Source: Paenibacillus wulumuqiensis
GTDB taxonomy: Bacteria > Bacillota > Bacilli > Paenibacillales > Paenibacillaceae
DNA length: 64,000 nt
Assembly: GCF_000971965.1 (NCBI RefSeq)
Contig: NZ_KQ040793.1
Span: 395,296 to 459,295, forward strand
Direction of reading: 5' to 3'
In this document: positions 1-7,137 of the stretch, piece by piece
How positions within the stretch are numbered: position 1 is the first letter of the stretch
Layout: each line of letters opens with the position of its first letter
The notes under the pieces: model-generated
Told to the model about the DNA's origin: nothing
Database searches by the model: none
Seen by the model: the letters and a program-made list of their open reading frames with translations, nothing else
Translations under genes and position numbers: made by a program

Positions 1-1129
1 GGTGCAGCGGATAATACATGAAATGCAGCGGCTTAGGCAGCGGCAGTGTCTGCATATCCCAGGCATCCGGTGTCATCTTGCGCCACCAGAACAGTGCTTT
101 CTGTCCGTTCGTACGCAGTGCATACTGGTAGGAACGGTATTTCTGGGCAAGCTGCTCGGTCTCGGGTTCCGGGCATAGGCTTACCTTCTCCCGGATGAAG
201 ACGATGACCCGCTGGGCAAGATCCTTCGCCCGCGGCCGATTCATCAGCGCTTCCATCTGTGGCGTCACCGGTGTCTCCAGCAGGGAAGCCGACAGCAGGA
301 AGGCCTGTCCGATAATATGACTGCATTTGTACTGGCGAACAAGACGGCTCAGCAGCTCCCAATCGATATCCATCTGGACCAGCTTGTCCATATCGGCCAG
401 CCAGCGCAGCCGGAACCAGGCATGACGTGCTCCATGAACAGCGAGGTAGATCAGCAGATCTTCCTTGCCAAGCATATGCACCGCCGTTCCGCCAAACGTC
501 AGCGTCTGTCTGCGTGCCCACAGATCATCGAAGCTCTGCTCGGCGCCGGCATCCCCGTTCAGCCGCCAGTGCAGCTCAATCTCCACCCCGGTGCGTTCAT
601 GGGTGTATGATTCATGATTATAGCGCCATTTCCACTTATCCAGCGCACGGTCCACTGCCTGGGTCTTCGTATAACCAAGCTCCAGCAGCGCCTGCTCCGC
701 CTCTTCGATCCGGTCCATAGGTACGAGCACATCCAGATCCTTGGACGTGCGGCGGGACAGATCACCATACAGCAGCTGGGCCAGTACCGGTCCTTTGAGC
801 TGCAGAGCCGGGATCTTCTCATCCGAGAGCTTCTGGCTGACCTTTTGCATCTGGCCGCTCAGCTGCAGCATGGTAAATGTATTATGATGATATCTGTGAT
901 TCAGCCACTGCATCGTTTCCTTGGGCAGCAGCTCGCTCTGCCGGGACAGATGCGCATGGATGGTCGGATAGACCCGGTGATGCATGGACAGCGAACTGAA
1001 CTCCTGCCAGTCCAGCGCTGGCCCCATGCCAGCCAGTAACAGGTCAGCAGGCTTATCCTTCATTGAACCCAACATCAGTTTCAATTCGACAGGGAAGTTC
1101 CGTAGATCAAGGCCCCATTCCTTATTCAT
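1..1129 (-). CDS. Nucleotidyltransferase family protein of the lasso cluster (partial, C-terminus off window)
   Basis: The reading frame stays open from the ATG at 1129 to the left edge, giving at least 376 residues with the end missing. It resembles the nucleotidyltransferase family often found in lasso peptide clusters (PF14907-like). A core around residues 110-140 reads LKGPVLAQLLYGDLSRR then TSKDLDVLV, the Gly/Asp metal-binding pattern of the fold, followed by an ELHW segment and a helical C-terminal half. The start is supported by an AGGAG site 7 bases upstream. It lies 31 bases after B2, so it is probably co-transcribed. In the related pseudomycoidin cluster a homologue was reported to add sugars to the phosphorylated peptide tail; that role here is inference. 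Confidence 0.85.
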   Translation of the reverse strand, partial: MNKEWGLDLRNFPVELKLMLGSMKDKPADLLLAGMGPALDWQEFSSLSMHHRVYPTIHAHLSRQSELLPKETMQWLNHRYHHNTFTMLQLSGQMQKVSQKLSDEKIPALQLKGPVLAQLLYGDLSRRTSKDLDVLVPMDRIEEAEQALLELGYTKTQAVDRALDKWKWRYNHESYTHERTGVEIELHWRLNGDAGAEQSFDDLWARRQTLTFGGTAVHMLGKEDLLIYLAVHGARHAWFRLRWLADMDKLVQMDIDWELLSRLVRQYKCSHIIGQAFLLSASLLETPVTPQMEALMNRPRAKDLAQRVIVFIREKVSLCPEPETEQLAQKYRSYQYALRTNGQKALFWWRKMTPDAWDMQTLPLPKPLHFMYYPLH

Positions 1130-1160
1130 GGCTTACTCCTTTATTCCGTATTCGTAATAA

Positions 1161-1634
1161 TCAGTTAAATTGCTTGGCAAATCGTCCGACAACCGTATAC
1201 TGCTCGATTTCCTTGGCGCCGGTTAAGTAAAAGCGCCCGCTTCTCAGCCACGCATGGGCGGCATTGCTGCCTTTGGCGTCACGACGCATGCCCAGATAGA
1301 GCGTGCTCGGCAGCTTGCGGCGTTCAAGCATTTTCATCGCGGCAAAGGCCATAACGAGACATTCCGTTTCCCAGAATACATGCGGACTAACCAGATGCAG
1401 CGCTTTGGAGATCTGTACCGCCTCACGATGGGCATCCCGGTCCGACTCATACGAGGTCTCCTGCATGTAATCACCGAGAGAAGGCGATACCTTGGCAAAA
1501 GGACGCATCTTCATGATACGCCCCCAGGCCAGGTAGAACAGGGCTTCCAGCATCAGCTTGCGCATCGAAGCCGGATAGCTGCGCAGTTTGGCTACTTTGG
1601 ACAATTTAGCGAACGGCTGCGCCATTGACCTCAA
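1161..1634 (-). CDS. Lasso peptide leader peptidase B2, transglutaminase-like
   Basis: A protein of 157 residues matching the B2 leader peptidase of lasso clusters. B2 cuts the precursor just after the conserved Thr(-2)-X(-1) of the leader, freeing residue 1 for ring closure. Visible catalytic residues are Cys92 (in WETECLVMAF) and His127 (in NAAHAWLRSG), in the order expected of the transglutaminase fold. The start is probably TTG at 1634, since a GGAAGGG site lies 5 bases upstream; an ATG at 1625 is the alternative. The frame overlaps the end of B1 by 29 bases, which suggests translational coupling and fits the known need for B1 and B2 to act together. Confidence 0.9.
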   Translation of the reverse strand: MRSMAQPFAKLSKVAKLRSYPASMRKLMLEALFYLAWGRIMKMRPFAKVSPSLGDYMQETSYESDRDAHREAVQISKALHLVSPHVFWETECLVMAFAAMKMLERRKLPSTLYLGMRRDAKGSNAAHAWLRSGRFYLTGAKEIEQYTVVGRFAKQFN

Positions 1635-1908
1635 CCAGCCCTTCCTGCAGCATTTTTTCTACAAATGTGCTCACCTGCTGCTTGCATACTTCCGGTTCAA
1701 CTTCGTATTCCTGCACCAGTACAGCTACAATCTCATCGACGGTAACAGGATTTTCGCTGATATCCCAGATTCGGCCTCCAATAGCGCCCAGATTGTAATA
1801 TTTGCCGGATTCGATATCCAGCATGACTTTTTCTCCATTCATATCGCTGGCGATATAGTTGGAATTCTGGGTAATTTTCTGTTCGGCATTGATCAGGTTT
1901 TTAGACAT
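1606..1908 (-). CDS. Lasso peptide leader-binding protein B1, PqqD-like RRE domain
   Basis: A protein of 100 residues with a PqqD-like fold (RiPP recognition element). Such proteins bind the leader of the precursor and present it to the B2 protease and the cyclase. Typical features seen are the segment GEKVMLDIESGKYYNLGAIG (residues about 25-44, the beta strands that dock the leader), then IWDIS and a C-terminal helical bundle ending FVEKMLQEGLVEV. The ATG at 1908 has an AAAGGGGA ribosome site 8 bases upstream. B1 and B2 are separate genes here, as in Bacillales and Actinobacteria clusters, rather than one fused B protein as in Proteobacteria. Confidence 0.92.
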   Translation of the reverse strand: MSKNLINAEQKITQNSNYIASDMNGEKVMLDIESGKYYNLGAIGGRIWDISENPVTVDEIVAVLVQEYEVEPEVCKQQVSTFVEKMLQEGLVEVNGAAVR

Positions 1909-2009
1909 TAATGGTTCCCCTTTCGCTCGTAAGCTGGTATATGGTCAGACATGGGTATCTCGATATAGGGTAGGCTTTTTATCTCCTTGGCCCATTCCTC
2001 TCTCTGCCT

Positions 2010-2960
2010 TCAGCCATTGCTGCCGGAGCGGGATGCGGCGTGATTTTTGGAACGGATAATGTCCAATACCTTGTCCATAATAGCCGGTGCGGTAAAAGCA
2101 GTCGTGGAGCGCTGGATCTGGTACGCGTCCAGTTCCCCTGCCAGTGCGGCGATCTGGGAGAAATGACGCTGCTTCAGCCCCAGGCGCGGCACGATCGCAC
2201 CGCGGAACGTATGGGCCAGCATAATATGAAGCCGTTCCAGCCGGTTCAGTTCCGTAATGCTCGCTTCCGGTGCATCGGTCTTCACCAGTTCAAATACGCC
2301 AGCGAGCGGCACTGGTTGATTGTAAAAGCGGTCGCCGACCGGGATCGCGAATTTATCGTATTCATCATGCAGGGTCGAATACTGATCCGATGACATTCCG
2401 AAATGATTCAAACTCTCCTGCCACAGCTTCTGTTGCGGGTAGGCCGGATACACATGCGGTACTCCATTCTCATAATTCACGGCAATCACATCATCGGTGA
2501 TCAGCGGATAGCCGGCCTGCATAAATGTAGCCGCAAGCGTCGACTTGCCCGCTCCCGAATGACCGACAAAAGCATACGCTTGACCTTCGATCAGCAGCGC
2601 ACTGCCATGCAGCGGGAAAATGTCACGCTGCATCAGCAGAATGCCCATGCAGGTGCCCAGTACGAACAGGCGCAGCTTGGCTTCACTGACCTGAGGAGAT
2701 GGATCGATCACGATACTGCTGCCTTCATGAATACAGAATATGCCGGTATCCGGCATCTGAAACATAAAGCCTGGAGGCTGCATCGTAAAGTTCGTTTCAC
2801 GGGTAGAGATTGCTTCCGCCCATTGGGATAAATCCGCAAAGCGGACGGTCACATCAGCTGATCTATTTGTATTATTAACTTGCTGTAGCTCAGGCAAGGA
2901 AATTTCGCTTTTAATTCGCAGACCAAAGGCTTGGTATACGGTTTGTTGGATCGTGTTAAT
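2010..2960 (-). CDS. HPr kinase-like lasso peptide kinase (paeninodin K type), probable AUU start
   Basis: Kinase of the HPrK-like family that phosphorylates the C-terminal Ser of paeninodin-type lasso peptides. The Walker A loop GHSGAGKST lies at residues 133-141 (numbering from 2960), followed by TDDVIAV. The first standard start codon in frame is TTG at 2897, without a ribosome site. Yet the family-typical N-terminus, VYQAFGLRIKSEIS then LPEL, is encoded upstream of it in the same frame. No ATG, GTG or TTG occurs between the upstream stop and 2897. A GGGAGG at 2969-2974 sits 8 bases before an ATT at 2960. I therefore propose an AUU start and 316 residues; the kinase identity does not depend on it. 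Confidence 0.85.
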   Translation of the reverse strand: MNTIQQTVYQAFGLRIKSEISLPELQQVNNTNRSADVTVRFADLSQWAEAISTRETNFTMQPPGFMFQMPDTGIFCIHEGSSIVIDPSPQVSEAKLRLFVLGTCMGILLMQRDIFPLHGSALLIEGQAYAFVGHSGAGKSTLAATFMQAGYPLITDDVIAVNYENGVPHVYPAYPQQKLWQESLNHFGMSSDQYSTLHDEYDKFAIPVGDRFYNQPVPLAGVFELVKTDAPEASITELNRLERLHIMLAHTFRGAIVPRLGLKQRHFSQIAALAGELDAYQIQRSTTAFTAPAIMDKVLDIIRSKNHAASRSGSNG

Positions 2961-2968
2961 AGTAATAA

Positions 2969-2974
2969 CCTCCC
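2969..2974 (-). promoter_or_regulatory. Ribosome binding site that decides the kinase start
   Basis: GGGAGG on the minus strand, 8 bases before ATT at 2960. No ATG, GTG or TTG in the kinase frame lies within reach of it, so either AUU is used or the normal start was lost by mutation. Confidence 0.6.
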
Positions 2975-3055
2975 GATAGGTTCCTTCGCGTATCGCTTCA
3001 GGAACTTAATGCACACCGGTGATTCCGTCATGTCAAAATCCTGTTGAAGAAAATG

Positions 3056-3086
3056 GACCCTTATACATTTTTGAGGTATAAGGGTC
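3056..3086 (-). terminator. Hairpin between precursor genes and kinase, possible attenuator
   Basis: A perfect 11-bp stem (GACCCTTATAC with GTATAAGGGTC) and a 9-base loop. On the minus strand it is followed by CATTTTCTTC, a weak U-rich tail. It stands between the last precursor copy and the kinase. The likely role is partial termination or protection of the precursor mRNA 3' end, so that precursors outnumber the enzymes; this is inference from position and shape. Confidence 0.55.
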
Positions 3087-3147
3087 ACTTTGAGAATTAC
3101 ATTATTGCTGGTCTTACGAAGCAACACAGGTTGCTTACCAAAAACAA

Positions 3148-3217
3148 TCAGCAAGACTTACGCAAATCTGCATCATTTATATTCGACTCCGTCGATGACC
3201 TTTCAGCCTTTACCTGG
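3148..3217 (-). pseudogene. Decayed fifth lasso precursor core, leader missing
   Basis: Immediately after the stop of A1 the minus strand reads CCAGGTAAAGGC, then TGA, then AAGGTCATCGAC, which matches the core codons for PGKG(W)KVID. The Trp5 codon has become TGA (3203-3205). A frameshift follows, after which NDADL is still readable before a stop at 3148. No leader-coding part is present, so this looks like a partial tandem copy that decayed after duplication. It has no start codon or ribosome site and should not make peptide. Confidence 0.75.
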
Positions 3218-3228
3218 CACTAAATCAA

Positions 3229-3366
3229 TTAGCTGCCTGGATTGTACAGGTCTGCGTCATCATAAGTGACCCAGTCAATTGCTTTCCAGCCTTTACCTGC
3301 CGCAGTTTCGTTCATTTCCAAAACTTCCAGCGCTGGAGCTTGCCATTGCATTTTTTCGTTGTTCAT
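3229..3366 (-). CDS. Lasso peptide precursor A1
   Basis: A 45-residue precursor: leader of 22 residues ending NETA and a 23-residue core beginning AGKGWKAID and ending YNPGS. The leader holds the WQAPALEVLE segment typical of B1 recognition and Thr at position -2. Ala1 and Asp9 predict a nine-membered ring, the same positions as paeninodin (AGPGTSTPD). The C-terminal Ser is the expected kinase target. The start has an AGGAGG-type site just upstream. It is the only copy with Ala7 instead of Val7 and with Met at leader position 18. It is the last intact copy in transcription order. Confidence 0.93.
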   Translation of the reverse strand: MNNEKMQWQAPALEVLEMNETAAGKGWKAIDWVTYDDADLYNPGS

Positions 3367-3423
3367 CCTGTGTTCCTCCTTACTCGTTAAATAGAATAAT
3401 TTGCTATGGATAAGATATGGAAA

Positions 3424-3558
3424 TCAGCTCGGGTTGTACAGGTCCGCATCGTCGTAAGTAACCCAGTCGATGACTCTCCAACCTTTACCAGCTGCTGTTT
3501 GATGCACGTCCAAAACTTCCAAGGATGGTGCTTGCCATTGCATTTTTTCCTGGTTCAT
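3424..3558 (-). CDS. Lasso peptide precursor A2, core one residue shorter
   Basis: A 44-residue precursor starting MNQEKMQWQAPSLEVLD with leader end HQTA; Thr(-2) is kept. The core begins AGKGWRVID and ends LYNPS, lacking the Gly before the final Ser seen in the other three copies. The predicted ring is Ala1-Asp9, leaving a 13-residue tail. The start is set by GGAGGAAATAAT upstream. The spacer to A1 is 57 bases and resembles the other spacers, consistent with copying of a unit of about 200 bases. Confidence 0.93.
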   Translation of the reverse strand: MNQEKMQWQAPSLEVLDVHQTAAGKGWRVIDWVTYDDADLYNPS

Positions 3559-3620
3559 TATTATTTCCTCCTCAAATGTTTTGGATTCAGGGGTGAGCCT
3601 GTCACTTTAATGGAAATGGA

Positions 3621-3758
3621 TTAGCTACCTGGGTTGTACAGGTCAGCATCATCGTAAGTAACCCAGTCAATGACTTTCCAGCCTTTACCAGCTGCTGTTT
3701 CATTGACATCCAAAACTTCCAACATTGGAGCTTGCCATTGCATTTTTTCTTGGTTCAT
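3621..3758 (-). CDS. Lasso peptide precursor A3
   Basis: A 45-residue precursor: MNQEKMQWQAPMLEVLD leader, NETA before the cleavage site, core beginning AGKGWKVID, then WVTYDDADLYNPGS. Ring closure is predicted between Ala1 and Asp9. The frame is open further upstream, but GAGGAGGAAATACTC directly before this ATG fixes the start at 3758. The upstream spacer contains the same AAACATTTGAGGAGGAAATA block as copy A2. Confidence 0.93.
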   Translation of the reverse strand: MNQEKMQWQAPMLEVLDVNETAAGKGWKVIDWVTYDDADLYNPGS

Positions 3759-3824
3759 GAGTATTTCCTCCTCAAATGTTTTGGATAGATTGGTCGTGCA
3801 ACTTACCCCTTTAACATGCGACAA

Positions 3825-3962
3825 TTAGCTGCCCGGGTTGTACAGATCAGCATCATCGTAAGTAACCCAGTCAATGACTCTCCAGCCTTTACCAGCTGCA
3901 GTCTCATTCACATCCAGGACCTGCATTTCCGGAGCTTGCCATTCCATTTTTGTCATGTTCAT
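3825..3962 (-). CDS. Lasso peptide precursor A4, first in the operon
   Basis: A 45-residue precursor with the most divergent leader, starting MNMTKMEWQAPEMQVLD, then NETA. The core begins AGKGWRVID and ends YNPGS, so mature peptides from A2 and A4 carry Arg6 where A1 and A3 carry Lys6. It lies 29 bases after the cyclase stop. A GGAGGTGAATA site precedes the ATG. Its leader differences suggest it is the ancestral or an early-diverged copy. Confidence 0.93.
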   Translation of the reverse strand: MNMTKMEWQAPEMQVLDVNETAAGKGWRVIDWVTYDDADLYNPGS

Positions 3963-3991
3963 TATTCACCTCCTTTATAGGGTATACCTTG

Positions 3992-5944
3992 CTATGCTAA
4001 GCTGCGGATAAAGCGTCCCATAATGAGACTGCGCATCAGCAAGCGTGTAGCCGGATTAAATGCCGCTTCAGCGGTTGGTGAATCTCCCACTTCCTTCAGA
4101 GCTTCCATAATATTGCCGGTGTTCATCCACTGCGCAGCTGCCGGGTCCTGGCAGATCTCGCGGATCTCGCTCGTAAAGGCAGGCCACATCGGCAGCATAC
4201 GCTGTACCCAGTCGGCAGGCTGCAGACCGCGTACTTTCTGGTTGAGCCTGATCTTGTCCGGCAGGTCTCCGGCTGTTGCACGCCGGATGAGCGCGCGGTC
4301 CATTCCATTTTGTACATACTGGTTATATGGAACCGACAGACAGAACTTGATAATCCGCGGATCGTTGGTTGGGTCGCGTTCCCAGACGCCGTAGCCCATT
4401 GAGATCTTGGAGGTAACTGCACCATCCTTGTTGGCTGTCGCCAGGTTGGAGAACTTGCCAAGACGGATATCCTGGTCGCTCATCGTATCGCTGCCAACCA
4501 GATCGAGCTCGGCTCGTCGTACTCGCTCCGCCATCCCGGTTCGCTCAGCCAGCTCCGGATTAATCCATTTCAGCGCATCCGGCCGTCCCAGATCACGGGT
4601 ACTGCGGCTCAGCTTGGGAAAAGCGGACTGCTGAATCTGCTGAATGATCTTCTTGCGCCGTATGCCGGCATTCTGGCTGTACAGCTTCATTTCCTGATAC
4701 AGGCGAATCCACTGGAATTTCTTGAGCATCTCGCCATAGTATTCAATCGCCGGCCCCCAGGAGATTGTAAAGTTCCCACGTGCTCCGGTGAGCAGTACAC
4801 CCGCTCCCTGCTTCTGCGCCTGTTCGAAAATACCGCGAATCCAGAAGGAATTCTCAAAGTACTTGTAAGGCATCTCCATTAGGGAAAGCCAGTGTTCCAC
4901 TTCACTGAGCGGACTGCGGTCGGCAAAATTCATGTACGTATCATGCACAGGATGGATTTTGCTGACATGTCTCACGGTCTCTTCGATATATGGCCGTTCA
5001 TTGGCCATGAGCCGTGAGGAGGTCCAGTCTTTGAAGCCGGGAATGGGCACAAAGCTGTATGTATGAATCGGCTTGTTCTGACCGGACAGAATTTTCGCTG
5101 CATAGCTGACGACGCTGCCGGAATCGAGTCCACCGCTCAGTGTAGCTGCTATGCCGTGACGGGTACGAACCTTGGCCCGAATAACCCGTTCAAATACGTC
5201 GCGGAATGCTTCCACATACTCGCCATCCGACTTGAGCCGCAGCAGTTCATCCGGCAGCAGGGTTCCGTACTGGTAAATGGATGATTTGTCCGCAGACAGC
5301 ACCATCGCATGTGCCGGAGGCAGCTGCTTGATCTGCTCGTACACGGTCGCCTGGATATCGGTTGATTCTTCCATGGCGACTGTAGTCAGGAATTCCGCCA
5401 TCCACGGAGTGGACAATTTCTTGCTCACATCACCGGTCTGGAACAGGGCTTCCATCGTGCTGGCAAACATGAATTTTTCTGCGGTCTGGTAATAGTAGAG
5501 CGTCCGGTTACCTGACCAGTCTCTGGCCAGAAACAGCTGCTGTCTGGATTCGTCCCAGATCGCAAAAGCGAAGTCACCGTTCAGATAACGCGGCATCTGC
5601 TCGCCCCATTTATCGTAGGCATGCAGCAGCAGCATAATATCCGGCATATCGATCATGGAAGCATTCAATCCCAGCTGGCCGAACAGCTCTTCACGATTGT
5701 CGATAATGACATCGCCCGTGATCGCCATCCGCCGAACCGCATCATAATAGGGCACCTGCTGATTCACCGCTTCCGGTGTCACCCACTGGTCATGGCAGCC
5801 GAGGAAAAGATGTTCTCCCTGCCATACTACCGAAGCATCAGCAGGATATTTCTCCATACTCTGCATCATACGATTGCCCTGCTGCTGCAGCTCCTCGCTG
5901 TTATGCCGTCCGGCCATGTCCCAGATTCCAGCTGTTGCACTCAT
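3992..5944 (-). CDS. Lasso peptide cyclase C, asparagine synthetase-like
   Basis: A 650-residue ATP-dependent macrolactam synthetase that adenylates the Asp9 side chain and joins it to the amine of residue 1. The N-terminal part is a glutaminase-like domain that begins MSATAGIWDM, without the Cys2 nucleophile of true asparagine synthetases, as in other lasso cyclases. The ATP-binding loop SGGLDSGS is at residues 270-277. The start has AAAGGGGGTG upstream. The gene precedes the precursors, unlike clusters in which A comes first. The 29-base gap to A4 means all are probably in one transcript. Confidence 0.95.
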   Translation of the reverse strand: MSATAGIWDMAGRHNSEELQQQGNRMMQSMEKYPADASVVWQGEHLFLGCHDQWVTPEAVNQQVPYYDAVRRMAITGDVIIDNREELFGQLGLNASMIDMPDIMLLLHAYDKWGEQMPRYLNGDFAFAIWDESRQQLFLARDWSGNRTLYYYQTAEKFMFASTMEALFQTGDVSKKLSTPWMAEFLTTVAMEESTDIQATVYEQIKQLPPAHAMVLSADKSSIYQYGTLLPDELLRLKSDGEYVEAFRDVFERVIRAKVRTRHGIAATLSGGLDSGSVVSYAAKILSGQNKPIHTYSFVPIPGFKDWTSSRLMANERPYIEETVRHVSKIHPVHDTYMNFADRSPLSEVEHWLSLMEMPYKYFENSFWIRGIFEQAQKQGAGVLLTGARGNFTISWGPAIEYYGEMLKKFQWIRLYQEMKLYSQNAGIRRKKIIQQIQQSAFPKLSRSTRDLGRPDALKWINPELAERTGMAERVRRAELDLVGSDTMSDQDIRLGKFSNLATANKDGAVTSKISMGYGVWERDPTNDPRIIKFCLSVPYNQYVQNGMDRALIRRATAGDLPDKIRLNQKVRGLQPADWVQRMLPMWPAFTSEIREICQDPAAAQWMNTGNIMEALKEVGDSPTAEAAFNPATRLLMRSLIMGRFIRSLA

Positions 5945-6061
5945 GCCTGCACCCCCTTTGGTGATTAGTTATTTCGATATCTGTGTATTTATAAATCATC
6001 TATTATTTATTAATGAACAGCTCTGTTATCAGGCTGTATATATATGATGTCCGCTGATGCC

Positions 6062-6349
6062 TTAATGCAGACAAGAAGCTGTCGGTATTTCGCGCAGCAG
6101 CTGTTCGCTGTACTGCTTGAGCTGATCACGCTGCTCTCTGTAATGGAGCAGACGCAGTTGATGATGCTCAATGAAAGAGATAACCTGATATGCCTCTGTC
6201 TCCGATAATGCACAGGATGGATACCTGCATGCAGCAGTATTAATCGTGTGATCCGGCTCTCCGGCAGTAAGGGTTGGGGAACCATCCGATTGCTGCGCAC
6301 GAATTAACCGTTTATTCACTAACTTAGTTTTGCCATCCGCAGTTACCAT
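6062..6349 (-). CDS. Small unknown protein at the head of the lasso operon
   Basis: A 95-residue ORF starting MVTADGKTKLVNKRLIRAQQ, with AGGAGGAG 7 bases before the ATG at 6349. I do not recognise the family. Three cysteines are present, and the C-terminal half is predicted helical (EHHQLRLLHYREQRDQLKQY). The frame opens somewhat further to 6370, but the ribosome site points to 6349. It lies 117 bases upstream of the cyclase in the same direction. The strong ribosome site is the main argument that it is real. Its role, if any, in the peptide pathway is unknown. Confidence 0.55.
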   Translation of the reverse strand: MVTADGKTKLVNKRLIRAQQSDGSPTLTAGEPDHTINTAACRYPSCALSETEAYQVISFIEHHQLRLLHYREQRDQLKQYSEQLLREIPTASCLH

Positions 6350-6370
6350 TTGTTTTCTCCTCCTGTCCAC

Positions 6371-7083
6371 TCTCTATCCGCTGCGAACATTTACATCCGC
6401 TGTCAGACCTGAACCGTTTACGGGAAAACGTATATCCATCTCTTCATACAACAACCATTGGATGAATCGGTTATTGAACAAGTAGCAGGGCCGGTAATTG
6501 ATCGACAAGCAAATTTGCTCATTGTTACCTTTACCCAATTGTTATTCGTTTTGAATAACTTTATTGATTTGTAACATATTATATACTCTAATCGAATAAT
6601 TTACATGATAAATTTTCCAATTACTAAGATAAATTATTTTTTTCGTTAAATGCATAAATGCCGAAAGTCCTAGTACAGCTTAGATTCTCATCTTACATTT
6701 ATGGTATTTTAAGTAAAAGTAATTATCTAAACCCTTATAACATAAGGGTATTTGCTAACTTATAATCATGGTCTATTGTTCCTTTTTTATTTTCATAAAC
6801 TTTGGTAGTAGGAAAATAGTAAGCGTTTTATTTTATTACAATTTTGTTACAAAAGATATTTTATTGTAATAATTTATGCTATTTATTCCAACATAAGATC
6901 GTATGTTCTATTTATATACCTAATTAAAATATTTCAAAATTTGGCTATCTGACCAGGCTTTCCTTATTCTTTTGCATTTTGCTCACTTCTTATGTAAGCT
7001 TTGCCTTTAATCTCATTTTTTTCTACTTCCATATCCACATCTTCAAACGGGACATCCATTTACTTTTTTAAGTATTCTTGTCA
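6371..7083. other. AT-rich intergenic region with probable lasso promoter and a 31-codon ORF
   Basis: About 700 bases, clearly richer in A and T than the flanking genes. On the minus strand a TATAAT at 6578-6583 is the best -10 candidate for the lasso operon, but I see no good -35. A minus-strand ORF at 6964-7059 (31 codons, starting MDVPFEDVDMEVEKNEIKGK) reads like coding sequence but has no ribosome site; it may be a remnant. No other gene is visible. Confidence 0.4.
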
Positions 7084-7117
7084 TAAAAAAGAACAGGCCG
7101 TAGTTATGGCCTGCTCT
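7084..7117 (-). terminator. Terminator of the aldo/keto reductase gene
   Basis: On the minus strand GAGCAGGCC, an 8-base loop and GGCCTGTTC are followed by TTTTTT, 21 bases after the stop codon. Confidence 0.9.
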
Positions 7118-7137
7118 CGAAACCTGAATTTTGATTT

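Noticed and set aside
33..822. Several ORFs of 87-162 codons at the left edge
   Set aside because: They are other-frame shadows of the nucleotidyltransferase gene, whose own frame is open to the window edge.
2849..3154. 101-codon minus-strand ORF across the kinase N-terminus
   Set aside because: It is a different frame from the kinase, has no ribosome site and runs through the hairpin at 3056; the kinase frame explains the coding signal.
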